Origin: Paenibacillus ihbetae
GTDB lineage: Bacteria > Bacillota > Bacilli > Paenibacillales > Paenibacillaceae
Assembly (NCBI RefSeq): GCF_002741055.1
Contig: NZ_CP016809.1
Span: 62,001 to 126,000, forward strand
Reading direction: 5' to 3'
Length of the DNA: 64,000 nucleotides
Shown: in pieces, positions 9,486 to 19,272 of the stretch
Layout: each line of letters starts with the position of its first letter
How positions within the stretch are numbered: position 1 is the stretch's first letter
The notes under the pieces: generated by a model
What the model was told of the DNA's origin: nothing
Databases searched by the model: none
Seen by the model: the letters and a program-made list of their open reading frames with translations, nothing else
Program-made: the position numbers and the translations under genes

Positions 9486-9518
9486 AGGGCCAGCCGGAGA
9501 TATCTCCCGACTGGCCCT
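9486..9518 (-). terminator. Hairpin downstream of the TIM-barrel isomerase
   Basis: AGGGCCAG (9486-9493) pairs with CTGGCCCT (9511-9518), with a partly paired interior. On the minus strand it is followed by TTTGC, a weak T-tract. It lies about 75 bases beyond the stop of the leftward sugar operon, for which it is the only plausible terminator seen. Confidence 0.5.
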
Positions 9519-9594
9519 GTGAACAGGCGATTTTGAATTAGCTGAAGTGCAGGAAGTTCATCAGATTAAGGATCTGATACCGACAAGCACGTGA

Positions 9595-10467
9595 TTAGAT
9601 TTCATCCCATAATCTTTTTAAATTCTCCAGGCCGATTCGGGTTCCCTCCCGGCAGTCCTCCATTCCTTCAAATTCCAGTGTAATCCATCCGTCATACCCG
9701 GACTCCTTGATCAGCCGAAGAATGCGGCGGACATCCAAGTCCCCTTGGCCGAAGATCGCTCCCCGCAAATAATTGCCGTGGGACGTCCGAAACCATCGGC
9801 CTCCTCCTGGGTCCTGGTCATAAGGACGATAATAAAAATCTTTAACATGAATAAGCGAAGCATACGGCAAATTTCGCTTCACGCCGACGAGCGGCTGTTC
9901 ATCCACGCACAGGAAGTTCCCGATATCCAAGGTCGTTTTGAAATTCGTCCGGTCCACTGCCTGGAGCACCCGCTGGACGCGGTCGCTTGCCTGCACGCTT
10001 ACGCCATGGTTTTCGATTGTCGTCGTAATTCCATAGCGGGCAGCGTAATCTGCGATCTGGCGGCATCCATTCACGATTTGCCCTAAATGACCCTCGACAT
10101 AATCGATGCCCGTCTTCTCCGGCGGCAGCGTAAAGGCCGTAACGTCATGTCGCATATGCTTCATGCCCAACCGGTGCACCGTATCCACATGGCTTTTGAT
10201 CCGGTTCACCTCAGCCTCAAATGCCTCATCCGACTCCTGAACGAAGTTCGCCGGCATGGAATAGTTCGACAATTGGATCCCGGCCGCTTCAGCCCGCTTA
10301 CGTACCGCATCCGCTAGTTCCTCATTGTCCTCCAGCGTAAAACCGTACGGAACAATTTCCATATGCTTCCCGCCGTTGTCGGCGATCCAGTCGATAACAT
10401 CCAGTATCGTCATCTCACCCGAACGGATGGCCGGGAGCAAACTGTACGTGCTGACTCCAACCCTCAT
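9595..10467 (-). CDS. Sugar phosphate isomerase/epimerase (xylose isomerase-like TIM barrel)
   Basis: A 290-residue AP-endonuclease-2/xylose isomerase-like TIM barrel. Likely divalent-metal ligands sit in TIENHG, TLDIGNF, IHVKDF and ITLEFEG, in the order expected for the family. Such enzymes isomerise or epimerise sugars or inositols in the cytoplasm, but the exact substrate cannot be called. Start: AGGAGGGA is placed seven bases before the ATG at 10467, while an upstream extension overlaps the binding-protein gene. It is the last gene of the importer operon, 13 bases after the solute-binding protein, suggesting that it processes the imported sugar. Confidence 0.88.
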   Translation of the reverse strand: MRVGVSTYSLLPAIRSGEMTILDVIDWIADNGGKHMEIVPYGFTLEDNEELADAVRKRAEAAGIQLSNYSMPANFVQESDEAFEAEVNRIKSHVDTVHRLGMKHMRHDVTAFTLPPEKTGIDYVEGHLGQIVNGCRQIADYAARYGITTTIENHGVSVQASDRVQRVLQAVDRTNFKTTLDIGNFLCVDEQPLVGVKRNLPYASLIHVKDFYYRPYDQDPGGGRWFRTSHGNYLRGAIFGQGDLDVRRILRLIKESGYDGWITLEFEGMEDCREGTRIGLENLKRLWDEI

Positions 10468-10480
10468 GCTATCCCTCCTA

Positions 10481-12148
10481 TTAACTTCTTCCGTCAAATG
10501 CCTGCTGGTAAATCTCCAACAGCCGGGACACATTCATCGCCTCCAACTGCTGCACGTAGCCATCCCAGTCTTTGTCCAGGCTGGCATCCCCGATAATAAA
10601 GCGCGCCATCATTTCGTCTACATAATCGTTAATCGTCTTGGACAGGTCCGCTGCCTCGGACGCCTGCTCATTACTCAAGAATAATGGAGGAACCGTGCTC
10701 ACGTCTGTCGGTTTATGCGGCTCGTAATTTTTTTTCGTTTCATTATATAGAATAACCTCCAGATCATCCTCGCCCTTGGCTACCGCGCTCAATCGGAACT
10801 CGTTCGTACGGAGGCTCGGGCCGGTCTGGATCCAAGCCACGTTTTGCACGGTGCCGTACGATTTCAATTCGGACCAATCGGCCGGCTCCCCGTTGATTCC
10901 GATTTCGCCTTCCTTCGCTTCGCGCCATTCCTGATCCGGCCGTCCATAAACACTGCGCAGCGTATGCTCACGTTCGTACAAGCCGTCGGCCCAGCGTAAA
11001 GCCAGCTCGGGATGCTTTGCCTTTTTTGTGATGACAAACGCTCCCGGATTCAAACCGGTTGAATCAAAAGCAGCATAACGAACACCCCCCGGACCTTTTA
11101 ATGGAGGAACCGTCTTGTATTCCTTCCATCGCCCGCTCTCGCCAAGAAGCTGGGTGAATACGCCCTGATGGCCTCCCGTCGACGCCCCCAGAATAACGGT
11201 ATCGGGGTTCTCGCCGATCTGAATCAACTGGTTGTCGTCTTGCGTGAACGATTCCGGTGCGAGCAGCCCTTCGGCATACAGCCTGTTCATAAATCGGAGC
11301 CCTTCCCTCCACTCCGGCTTGTTATAGGCGACGTCGAGCTTGCCGTCTTTTACGAATATATGCTTATAATTGGAACTAAAAACCGGATTGTACACGAATG
11401 CGTTAAGCAGGAACGCATCGATGGAGGAGCTCCATGACTTCGGCGATATCGATAACGGAATTTCATCGGCAATGCCGTTTCCGTTCGGGTCCTGTTCTTT
11501 AAACGCTTTCAACACTTCGTAGAATTCTTCCGTCGTTTCCGGCATGTCGAGGTTCAGCTTTTTGAGCCACGGTTCATAGATCCACAGCTTCTGGCTCATC
11601 GAGCAATGATAGCACTCATTCACTTCCGGAAGCGCATAGATATTTCCGTCCAGCGCCGTAATGATCGACTTAATGCTCGGGTTGTCCTCGAACATTTTTT
11701 TCGTCTGGGTTCCCTGCTTCTCGATGAGATCATTGAGCGGCAGAAATGCACCTTGGGACCCGTAGATCATTTGCTGCGCGGGCGAAATGTTAAGCCCAAG
11801 GATCACGTCCGGATAATCCTCGCTGGCGAGCACCAGATTCAGCTTTTCCTGCATGCTTTGCTCGGGGACGATTTCCCATTCGATATGAACATTGGTCTTT
11901 TCTTCGTACCACTTCGTAAATTCATTTGTTTCGAAATTTTCAACAAGCGGATTTCCCCGCACCATAACCTTGAGCGTCGTTTTCTCTTTAACCAGCGGAT
12001 AGGTGCCTGGCTCCGTCAATTCAATTTGCTCGGCTGCGCGTTCCTGATCCGCATCAGCTCCCTTTGGATTCGGTGAGCCTGCACAACCTGCAAGTAGAAC
12101 GCATATTGCAGCGAGTGCGCTCATGATAATTCTTGCTCGTTTGCCCAT
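10481..12148 (-). CDS. Extracellular solute-binding lipoprotein of a carbohydrate ABC importer
   Basis: A 555-residue family 1 solute-binding lipoprotein, the large LipO-like type common in Paenibacillus. A signal peptide ends in lipobox LAGC (Cys22). A DPNGNGIADE loop near residue 215 resembles a calcium-binding site frequent in this group. It is expected to capture an oligosaccharide or glycoside outside the membrane. Start: ATG 12148 is nine bases after GGAGG (12162-12158). A TTG at 12157 abuts that sequence. It is cotranscribed with two permeases upstream. No ATPase gene is present, so a shared MsmX-type ATPase encoded elsewhere is presumed. Confidence 0.93.
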   Translation of the reverse strand: MGKRARIIMSALAAICVLLAGCAGSPNPKGADADQERAAEQIELTEPGTYPLVKEKTTLKVMVRGNPLVENFETNEFTKWYEEKTNVHIEWEIVPEQSMQEKLNLVLASEDYPDVILGLNISPAQQMIYGSQGAFLPLNDLIEKQGTQTKKMFEDNPSIKSIITALDGNIYALPEVNECYHCSMSQKLWIYEPWLKKLNLDMPETTEEFYEVLKAFKEQDPNGNGIADEIPLSISPKSWSSSIDAFLLNAFVYNPVFSSNYKHIFVKDGKLDVAYNKPEWREGLRFMNRLYAEGLLAPESFTQDDNQLIQIGENPDTVILGASTGGHQGVFTQLLGESGRWKEYKTVPPLKGPGGVRYAAFDSTGLNPGAFVITKKAKHPELALRWADGLYEREHTLRSVYGRPDQEWREAKEGEIGINGEPADWSELKSYGTVQNVAWIQTGPSLRTNEFRLSAVAKGEDDLEVILYNETKKNYEPHKPTDVSTVPPLFLSNEQASEAADLSKTINDYVDEMMARFIIGDASLDKDWDGYVQQLEAMNVSRLLEIYQQAFDGRS

Positions 12149-12179
12149 ATTGACCAACCTCCATGATAATTGGGATGAA

Positions 12180-13076
12180 CTAGCCTTTCAACGAACCGAT
12201 CATGACCCCTTTGACGAAAAATTTCTGAACAAACGGATACACAATTAACAACGGAACGGATGTAACCACGATCAGCGAATATTTAAGCAGCTCGCGCAGC
12301 CCTTGTCTGGCGGCCGCAGTCTTGGCATCGCCAAGCATTTCGATGTTGACCTCGTTCTGAACGAGAATATCGCGAAGCACCAGCTGCAGCGGATATAAAT
12401 TGGAGCTTTTTAAATAAATCATGGCGTTGAAATACTGATTCCAATGCCCAACGGCATAAAACAGCGCAATGACCGCCAGAATCGGGCCCGATAAGGGCAT
12501 AACGACACTCCGCAGAAACCTTATATCCGAGCAGCCGTCCAGCTGTGAAGCCTCCAGCAGCTCATTCGGGATCGTGGTCTGGAAATAGGTTCGCATAATA
12601 ATGACATTCCAGACGGACAGCGCCCCGGGGATCAGCATGGACCAGACGGTATCCATCATCCCTAGATCTTTGACCAACAGATACGTCGGGATGAGCCCTC
12701 CGTTAAACAGCATGGTGAATACGAAGAGGAGCATGAATACGCCCCGTCCTCGAAAATCCTTGCGAGACAAGGGATATGCCGCCATGATGGACAAAACCAG
12801 GTTGATGGCCGTCCCGGCAACCGTATACAGCAGCGTATTCATAAAGCCCTTTGCAACCATGGCATTTTTAAATACAGCCCGGTACCCTTCGAGGGTAGGC
12901 TCCACCGGCCACAGCCATACCTTGCCGGAAACCACTGCGCTGCTGGAGCTGAACGAAGCGCTGACCACATAAATCAGCGGATACAGCACCATAATTAGAA
13001 ATACGGACAATAGAACATAGTTTACAATCGTAAATGCACGATCGGCGCCGGATTCCTTCATAGCCGATTTACGCAT
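12180..13076 (-). CDS. Carbohydrate ABC transporter permease (CUT1, LplC/YtcP-like)
   Basis: A 298-residue inner-membrane permease with about six spans. The EAA loop reads EASQLDGCSDIRFLRSVVMP, the contact site for the ATPase, and the C-terminus ends in VQKFFVKGVMIGSLKG, the usual CUT1 ending. I chose ATG 13076 because AGGGGAG is eight bases upstream. An ATG at 13097 overlaps the stop of the preceding permease and has a weaker site, though translational coupling from there is possible. It partners the permease at 13091-14005 and the lipoprotein at 10481-12148. Confidence 0.92.
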   Translation of the reverse strand: MRKSAMKESGADRAFTIVNYVLLSVFLIMVLYPLIYVVSASFSSSSAVVSGKVWLWPVEPTLEGYRAVFKNAMVAKGFMNTLLYTVAGTAINLVLSIMAAYPLSRKDFRGRGVFMLLFVFTMLFNGGLIPTYLLVKDLGMMDTVWSMLIPGALSVWNVIIMRTYFQTTIPNELLEASQLDGCSDIRFLRSVVMPLSGPILAVIALFYAVGHWNQYFNAMIYLKSSNLYPLQLVLRDILVQNEVNIEMLGDAKTAAARQGLRELLKYSLIVVTSVPLLIVYPFVQKFFVKGVMIGSLKG

Positions 13077-13090
13077 GCCTTCGTCTCCCC

Positions 13091-14005
13091 TCACCATAAA
13101 CTTTCCTGCTTCAGCTTCTTGGCCAATTGATTAACGATGAGCAGCAGGACGAAACCGATCACTGCCTTGAACAATCCGATCGCGGTGGCATATGAAAAGT
13201 TCATCGCCTGAGAGACCAGACCGACCTTGTATACGTACGTATCGATGACCTCAGAAGAACGCAAATTCAGCGCGTTCTGCATCAGCAATATTTTCTCAAA
13301 GCCGGTTTCCAGCAGTTGCCCGGTGTTCAAAATAAGCAAAATGACGGCAATGGGCTTGATTCCCGGAATATCGATATGCCGCATACGCTGGACCTTCGTA
13401 GCCCCATCCATAACCGCGGCCTCGTGGAGGGCCGGATCGATGCTTGAAAGCGCAGCCAAAAAAATAATGCAAGAAAAACCGACGTTCTGCCAAATATGCG
13501 ACCAGACATAGATCGACTGAAACCATGAGGCTTCCGCCATGAAGTGGTACGGCCCCAATCCAAACCAGCCTAATATCGAATTGATCAGTCCGGTCCTGGG
13601 ATCCAAAAATTGCAGCATCAAGCCGACAAGAACGACCAGAGAGATGAAATATGGCGCATATGTAACCATCTGAACCGTATTCTTGAACCGGCGGTTCTTT
13701 ACGTAGTTCAAGCCAAGCGCAAGCATGATCGGAAACGGAAAACTGGCGATGAGGGTGTATAAGCTAATGGAGAATGTGTTCCTCAGCAGCCGCCAAAATT
13801 CATGGGAGCGGAAGAAGCGCTCGAATTGATCGAAACCTGCCCATGGACTCCCGCTAATCCCTTTTGTGACACTAAATTCTTTAAAAGCAATCTGAGCCCC
13901 ATACATCGGAACATACTTAAAGATGATAATATACAACAGCGGCGGCAAAAACAGCGCATAGAGCTGCCAGCTTCGAAGCAGCCTTTTCCAACCAGTCAGC
14001 ACCAA
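13091..14005 (-). CDS. Carbohydrate ABC transporter permease (CUT1, LplB/YteP-like)
   Basis: A 304-residue permease with six predicted spans. The EAA motif reads EAAVMDGATKVQRMRHIDIPG, typical of the LplB/YteP group that pairs with LplC-like partners. The start is TTG 14005 or, with better spacing from GGGAG (14013-14009), GTG 14002. It is the first gene of the leftward importer operon. The 135 bases between it and the AraC-type sensor gene upstream on the same strand should contain the operon promoter. Confidence 0.92.
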   Translation of the reverse strand: MVLTGWKRLLRSWQLYALFLPPLLYIIIFKYVPMYGAQIAFKEFSVTKGISGSPWAGFDQFERFFRSHEFWRLLRNTFSISLYTLIASFPFPIMLALGLNYVKNRRFKNTVQMVTYAPYFISLVVLVGLMLQFLDPRTGLINSILGWFGLGPYHFMAEASWFQSIYVWSHIWQNVGFSCIIFLAALSSIDPALHEAAVMDGATKVQRMRHIDIPGIKPIAVILLILNTGQLLETGFEKILLMQNALNLRSSEVIDTYVYKVGLVSQAMNFSYATAIGLFKAVIGFVLLLIVNQLAKKLKQESLW

Positions 14006-14140
14006 TCACTCCCATCCATATAAGAATTCGGCCCGGTCCGTGATTGGAGTATATATAAATGCGTAGAGTCCGGTAAATCTTCATCTTTCAGGCGATGTGC
14101 ATCCTTTTAGAATCGATATTTTGCACCAATCAAGGACTCG

Positions 14141-16471
14141 TCATTTCTTTAGATCGGCGTCGGATCCAGCCCGGGATATCCGTCTGTACTCCGTCGCGCT
14201 GATGCCGTTCGCTCTCTTGAACGCCCTGCTGAACGTATTTAAGGAGAGATATCCGACAGCTGCTGCAATATCGCTAACCGGCAGATCCGTTGAAGACAAC
14301 TGCTGCTTCGCTTCATTCATCCGGAGGTGTTCCACATAATCCGAGAAGGTCCAGCCCGTTTGTTCCTTGAAAAAATAAGATGCGTACGCTTCCGAGGTTT
14401 GTGCTTCTCGGGCCAGCAACGATAAACTCAAATCGAATTCCCGAAAGTGCTCTTCGATATAATCGAGCATGAATTGGCTCAATCGATCATTTCGACTTTT
14501 CTTGCTCTCCTCAAAATTCATGCATACAAGAATGATTGCACGGCATACGGCATCCAGGGCCTGTGAAGGCGATGATTGAGGATCCAGGGCCTGATGTACA
14601 GCCTCCATCACTTCTGATCGGCCATAATCCGTTCGCTGGTGCTGACAGCATTTCATCAGGGTTCCGCATAGCTCGTGGGCCAGAAGCCGTTCCACTGCTA
14701 ACGGCAGCCGGTGCTCCCCTCCATTCTTCTCCTTGATCTCCTCCAGAAGCTGCCGGGTTTCGTTCAAATTGCCGGACTTCACAAGCTGAATCAAACGTAG
14801 CTCCTCGTCGGCAGGAAAGTAATAAGAGAACGACGAGGACTCCATATCATCGTAGTATTGAATAGGACGATGACCGCTCCACTCGGCATGATGAAGGACA
14901 AACTGTGCTTCTCCATACGAACGATAGAGCTCCGTCACTTGAGATTGGCTCCCTCCTACCGCAATACATACCCCCGTGTCCGTCAGTTCGATCAGACGCT
15001 CATATACTTCCTGAATCCATGCTCGTAAGGATGGCTCAAAGCCGGAATGGGCACCAGCCTCGGCCGAACCGCCAAATACCAAAGCCATACGGTTCTCCCC
15101 AAGGTCATGCGTTAGGACCTCATCTCCGTACGACCCATGAAGGCAGTCGTGCAGCTTTATTTTTACAATGTCAAGCTCCCTTAGCATGTCTTTCACAAAC
15201 GGGCCTTCATAACCCCGTATTCGTATCAAAGCAACTGTGTATTGAGGCCCTCGAAGAGTCAGCTGGGAATGCTCCATTGCCGCATCGATCTCCCTCTGCG
15301 ATGGGTAGCTGCCCTTCAAAAGCCTGTCCATGAACACGCTGCGCAAAAGCGGAACCTGCTCCGCAAGCCTCTGCTTCAGTGAATCATGATTCGCGACAAG
15401 GGCCGATACCGTTGAGCCGATAAACTCCACGGCGTGTTGTGATGCAGACCGTTTGGAATCGGCGGGGGACTTCGGTAAGAGACGCAATAAACGCACAATC
15501 GGCCTGCTGCTCCGGTCAGCGAAATAAATAGCCAACGCGAGCCCTAGCAGCAAGGTTGAGAGGAATACGGTCATCGTTACCCGTTTGATTTCGTAGACCT
15601 TCTCTAACACGAGCTGCTTCGGCTGTGCGGACACAAAACTCCAGCCACTGGCCGGGGAGACGGCTCTGGTGACTAACAAATCCTGGCCCATCAGCCGAAT
15701 ATGAGCATCCTCACCGCCTCCAAAAGGAAGCGCTTTCAAAACTTCCGGTCTTTGATCCAGACCGATTGAGCTGATCATCCTCCCGTCCGGGTCTGCAATA
15801 TAGGCGAATCCTCCTTGTCCTGGCGTAAGCTTCCGCAGCATATTTTGAATCTGCTTATTATCAAGCATCATGGTGATAACTCCTCCGCCGCCCTTCACGC
15901 CAAAAGACTGCATGTAGGTGACCACGGAATACGTATTTCCTTCATACTTGACGCTCCGCCCCGGTATGTACGTTTTATAATGATATTCGCCGAACAATTG
16001 ATCTCTCCAATCCTCATACTTCATTCCTTCATAATGCATCATCAGGTTGTAATATTGCTGGTCAGCGTATACCTTTCGCGGAGAGAGGATCATGCCGCTG
16101 TTCTTGTAACCAACGTAATAATCCACGATAAAATGATTCACCAGCCGGTAATTGAACAAGCTTTTCTCTAAATCCCACAGCTTATAGGGACTGGTTCCGC
16201 CAAACGGCTCATTCACGAATTGAAACGCCTGAATTTTTGATTCGCTTGACAACTGCCTTGCAATGGTCTCAATCTCGGCGAGACGTCCGTCAAACGCCTC
16301 CTGGATTTGGATCAGTGCTGCCAGGGTGCTTTTGACCGACTCATTCTCGACCACAGCGGAGGTTTTGCCATATGCGAACCACAAGGCCCATAGAGATCCG
16401 AGCAAAATCAAGGCATACGGGATAAAAAAGCGAAACAGCAGTGCAGCATGATCTCCGGAAACGTTTCTCAT
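14141..16471 (-). CDS. Membrane-anchored AraC family regulator with extracellular dCache-like sensor
   Basis: A 776-residue one-component regulator. The first transmembrane helix is at about residues 12-33. An extracellular sensor region of roughly 260 residues resembles Cache domains (GGVITMMLDNKQI, FAYIADPDGRMISSIG). The second helix is near 300-320, followed by a cytoplasmic linker and a C-terminal AraC double HTH (LSLLAREAQTSEAYASYFFKE, VSDIAAAVGYLSLNTFSRAFK). Start: ATG 16471 lies seven bases after AGGGGAG. It is immediately upstream of the CUT1 importer operon on the same strand, the usual Paenibacillus arrangement in which the sensor activates the importer when an extracellular sugar is present. 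Confidence 0.92.
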   Translation of the reverse strand: MRNVSGDHAALLFRFFIPYALILLGSLWALWFAYGKTSAVVENESVKSTLAALIQIQEAFDGRLAEIETIARQLSSESKIQAFQFVNEPFGGTSPYKLWDLEKSLFNYRLVNHFIVDYYVGYKNSGMILSPRKVYADQQYYNLMMHYEGMKYEDWRDQLFGEYHYKTYIPGRSVKYEGNTYSVVTYMQSFGVKGGGGVITMMLDNKQIQNMLRKLTPGQGGFAYIADPDGRMISSIGLDQRPEVLKALPFGGGEDAHIRLMGQDLLVTRAVSPASGWSFVSAQPKQLVLEKVYEIKRVTMTVFLSTLLLGLALAIYFADRSSRPIVRLLRLLPKSPADSKRSASQHAVEFIGSTVSALVANHDSLKQRLAEQVPLLRSVFMDRLLKGSYPSQREIDAAMEHSQLTLRGPQYTVALIRIRGYEGPFVKDMLRELDIVKIKLHDCLHGSYGDEVLTHDLGENRMALVFGGSAEAGAHSGFEPSLRAWIQEVYERLIELTDTGVCIAVGGSQSQVTELYRSYGEAQFVLHHAEWSGHRPIQYYDDMESSSFSYYFPADEELRLIQLVKSGNLNETRQLLEEIKEKNGGEHRLPLAVERLLAHELCGTLMKCCQHQRTDYGRSEVMEAVHQALDPQSSPSQALDAVCRAIILVCMNFEESKKSRNDRLSQFMLDYIEEHFREFDLSLSLLAREAQTSEAYASYFFKEQTGWTFSDYVEHLRMNEAKQQLSSTDLPVSDIAAAVGYLSLNTFSRAFKRANGISATEYRRISRAGSDADLKK

Positions 16472-16474
16472 CAC

Positions 16475-16827
16475 AATGCTCCCCTTTCCTCTAAAGATAT
16501 CACCAATATAGCAAAGGTAAAGCGCAGAGTCAGTAGACCAAAAGACCGTGGGCAGACCTGCCTGGCTGATCCGTCATAGGGGGTCGGGAATTAGAAAATG
16601 TCTTCGCAACCATGAAGGCTAGCTAGCTAGATTTCTCAGACCCGAATTAAAATATACATAAAATATATTATGTAAACCATTTTTTACAACTCGCCACTTC
16701 CCCCAAAATTTAGGTAGATTCAGGAGATGGTTATTACAAAGTCACCTTTGACAATAACATGCCAGCTGTTGACATGTTTTTGTGATAAGTTCATTGCAAG
16801 AAGAATTTTATTATTGGAGGGATAACC
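16475..16827. promoter_or_regulatory. Divergent intergenic region, AraC sensor / oxidoreductase
   Basis: About 350 bases with no gene. TTGACA occurs at 16748-16753 and at 16769-16774, but neither has a good -10 at 16-18 bases. AACATG near 16757 and CATGTT near 16773 form an inverted pair around a 12-base centre and could be an operator of the oxidoreductase gene. A short GCTA iteration lies near 16618-16630. I can assign no further function. Confidence 0.3.
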
Positions 16828-17823
16828 ATGAATACCCATCCTAAAACAATGAGAGCTGCAGTAATTCATAGGTTTGGCGATCCGGAAGAGTTGATCCATC
16901 AGGAGATGGATGTGCCTGAGATCGGTCCTCGAGATGTACTGATTGGTGTGGCTTATGCCGGTATTGGAGAGTGGGATGCTTTTGAACGACAAGGCGGATA
17001 TGCCGAAATGCTAAACATGGATCCTGCGTTCCCTTATATTCTCGGTTCTGAAGGTTCAGGAATCGTGATTGCGCGGGGGGACAAGGTGTCTAGTCTTGAT
17101 TTGGGAGATCAAGTCTATGCTCCAGCCTTTCTGAATCCCCATGGCGGTTTCTATGCGGAATATGCAGCCGTTGATGCTAAGTATGTGTCCCGTATTCCGG
17201 ATGGATTAACCATGCAGGAGGCGGCGGTTATTTCCGGAGTCGGAATTACCGCATTGCGCGGGCTGGAGGATGTACTGCAGCTTCAACGTGGAGAATCGAT
17301 CCTAATCTTCGGAGCAAGCGGCGGGGTCGGTCATATCGCTGTGCAGATTGCGAAGGCTCTGGGAGCCCGTGTGTTCGCGGTTGCTTCGGGAGAAGACGGG
17401 GTAGAATTGATGAAGAAGCTTGGCTGCGATGCTGTTGTGAACGGCAGAGATAGGGATATCTCCTCGATAGCAAGGAGATTTGCGCCGTCCGGATTCGATA
17501 CCGCCATGTTTACCGCAGGCGGAGAGGCTGCTGATGCTGCCGTCAGCTGTCTCCGTAAAGGCGGACGACTCGTATTCCCTCACGGGATAAGCCCTGAGCT
17601 GAGGATACCCCCAGGAATCAAAGCTGCAGGTTATAACGGAGAACCCGACCCTGAGATTATTGCCCGTCTTCAACGTTATATCACTCAATATAAGTTAACC
17701 GTTCATATCAGTCACGTTTTTGCTCTGAAGGAGGCCAATTGGGCTCATGCAGCCCTCCATCAACATTATGTGGGTAAGATTTGTCTAAAAGTGAAAGAGA
17801 CTGCATCGGCCTCCATGGATTAA
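16828..17823 (+). CDS. Zinc-independent alcohol dehydrogenase / NADPH:quinone oxidoreductase family protein
   Basis: A 331-residue medium-chain dehydrogenase/reductase. It has an N-terminal GroES-like domain (AAVIHRFGDPEELI, LGSEGSGIVI, GDQVYAPAF), a Rossmann segment FGASGGVGHIAVQIAKALGA near residue 155, and a C-terminal segment AALHQHYVGKICLKV. It lacks the catalytic and structural zinc cysteines, so it belongs to the quinone oxidoreductase branch and probably reduces small carbonyls or quinones with NADPH in the cytoplasm. The start has GGAGGG nearby. It is apparently monocistronic. A second member of this family is at 46058. Confidence 0.9.
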   Translation: MNTHPKTMRAAVIHRFGDPEELIHQEMDVPEIGPRDVLIGVAYAGIGEWDAFERQGGYAEMLNMDPAFPYILGSEGSGIVIARGDKVSSLDLGDQVYAPAFLNPHGGFYAEYAAVDAKYVSRIPDGLTMQEAAVISGVGITALRGLEDVLQLQRGESILIFGASGGVGHIAVQIAKALGARVFAVASGEDGVELMKKLGCDAVVNGRDRDISSIARRFAPSGFDTAMFTAGGEAADAAVSCLRKGGRLVFPHGISPELRIPPGIKAAGYNGEPDPEIIARLQRYITQYKLTVHISHVFALKEANWAHAALHQHYVGKICLKVKETASASMD

Positions 17824-17914
17824 CCGATTCAAAATCGGGTTAAACTTGAAATAGACGAGGTCTCCTAAACTCTTAATCTATGGAACATATCAAATGCGAA
17901 TGAGGGAAACAAGG

Positions 17915-18415
17915 ATGAAGCCAATCGAATCTGCTCGTGGTAATCGAAAAGAACGCGAAAAATACGCTTCGCGCAATTTATGGACAGGAATCCTGTTTGG
18001 CCTGGGGCTGGTCGCTTTTATTGACGAAGTCGTATTTCACCAGCTGCTGCACTGGCATCATTTCTATGACAAATCGACCAAGGATATCGGCCTCGTATCG
18101 GACGGCTTATTCCATGCATTCAGCTGGTTTGCGACCATCGCCTCTTCCTTTATGCTGGCTGATCTTCATGGGCGGCATGCCTTTTGGCTGTCACAATGGC
18201 TGGGAGGCATTCTGCTTGGCGGCGGCGTATTCCAGCTCTACGACGGCATTATCCAGCATAAGCTGATGCGTCTGCATCAGATTCGCTATAACGTCGATAT
18301 CCGCCCTTATGACTGGGCGTGGAATGTGATAGCTGCCTTGATGATCGTGGCCGGTCTGATCCTGATCCTAAGGACGCGCCATGTCCGCACGCATGCCGAA
18401 GGAGCTGATTCATGA
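17915..18415 (+). CDS. DUF2243 membrane protein
   Basis: A 166-residue membrane protein with about four spans, recognisable as DUF2243 (GLVAFIDEVVFHQLLHWHHFYD with clustered His, then GLFHAFSWFAT and LGGGVFQLYDGIIQHKLM). Function is unknown. The conserved histidines suggest a haem or metal role. I chose ATG 17915, eight bases after AGGG, over in-frame ATGs at 17894 and 17900 that lack a binding site. Its stop overlaps the CtaG start by four bases (ATGA), so it is probably coexpressed with an oxidase assembly factor. Confidence 0.88.
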   Translation: MKPIESARGNRKEREKYASRNLWTGILFGLGLVAFIDEVVFHQLLHWHHFYDKSTKDIGLVSDGLFHAFSWFATIASSFMLADLHGRHAFWLSQWLGGILLGGGVFQLYDGIIQHKLMRLHQIRYNVDIRPYDWAWNVIAALMIVAGLILILRTRHVRTHAEGADS

Positions 18416-19272
18416 TGGTCCCTTATCCTACGGGCGGTATAGGATCGTTTAACACTCAACATAACCATGGAGCACGATCCGATACGGCTTTTTTCAGCTT
18501 TGCAGTAGATTGGGCTTGGCTTCTCATTATCTTGGCATGCATTGGCGTATACACTGCTGCCGCTCTCATAACCAGTCGCCAACACCGGACGTGGCCGCTG
18601 CATCGGTATTTAAGCTGGACCGCCGGCGTTCTATGCGTGATGCTTTCGGTCACGGGCCCACTTGCCCGAAGCTCTCATCTATCTTTTCAAAGCCATATGC
18701 TGGTCCATCTGCTGCTCGGCATGCTGGCCCCCATATTGATTGCTTACGCTAAACCTGTAACGCTGCTGCTTCGCACGCTGCCGGTGACGTCTGCACGAAA
18801 GCTATCCCGCTTGCTCAGAAGCAAAGTGGTGCATGCGTTCGTCCACCCATGGCTTGCAGCCATATGGAATATCGGCGGGATGTGGCTTCTTTATACGACA
18901 GATTTATTCCATTTGATGCACCAATACCGGCTCCTGTACGCGGTCTTCCATTTCCATCTATTCGCAGCCGGATATCTGTTCACGATATCCATCCTCTATA
19001 TCGATCTGACATCACGGCGCCACAGCTTCCGCAACAGGGCGGTTACTTTAATAATCGCAGCAGCCGGGCACTCAATCTTATCGAAAGCCATCTATGCCTA
19101 TCCGCCGGCAGGAGTGCCCCGCGAAGCGGCGGAGCAGGGCGGCATGCTTATGTATTATGGGGGCGGGGCCGTCGAGCTTGTCCTGATGTTCGCATTATGC
19201 GCCCAATGGTTCAGATCCGCTTCCCCATCCCCCCGATCCAAGAAGGTCCTCCCTCGTTCCGACATCACTTAA
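18412..19272 (+). CDS. ctaG: CtaG-type cytochrome c oxidase assembly protein
   Basis: A 286-residue membrane protein of the caa3_CtaG family with about seven spans. Features include SHLSFQSHMLVHLLLGMLAP, HPWLAAIWNIGGMWLLYTT, FHFHLFAAGYLFT and IYAYPPAGVP, with many conserved His in or near helices. In Bacillus, CtaG is needed to form the Cu-A site of the caa3-type terminal oxidase. It starts inside the stop codon of DUF2243 with GGAG upstream, a translationally coupled pair. Its last codon overlaps the convergent VanW gene by four bases, leaving no room for a separate terminator. Confidence 0.9.
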   Translation: MMVPYPTGGIGSFNTQHNHGARSDTAFFSFAVDWAWLLIILACIGVYTAAALITSRQHRTWPLHRYLSWTAGVLCVMLSVTGPLARSSHLSFQSHMLVHLLLGMLAPILIAYAKPVTLLLRTLPVTSARKLSRLLRSKVVHAFVHPWLAAIWNIGGMWLLYTTDLFHLMHQYRLLYAVFHFHLFAAGYLFTISILYIDLTSRRHSFRNRAVTLIIAAAGHSILSKAIYAYPPAGVPREAAEQGGMLMYYGGGAVELVLMFALCAQWFRSASPSPRSKKVLPRSDIT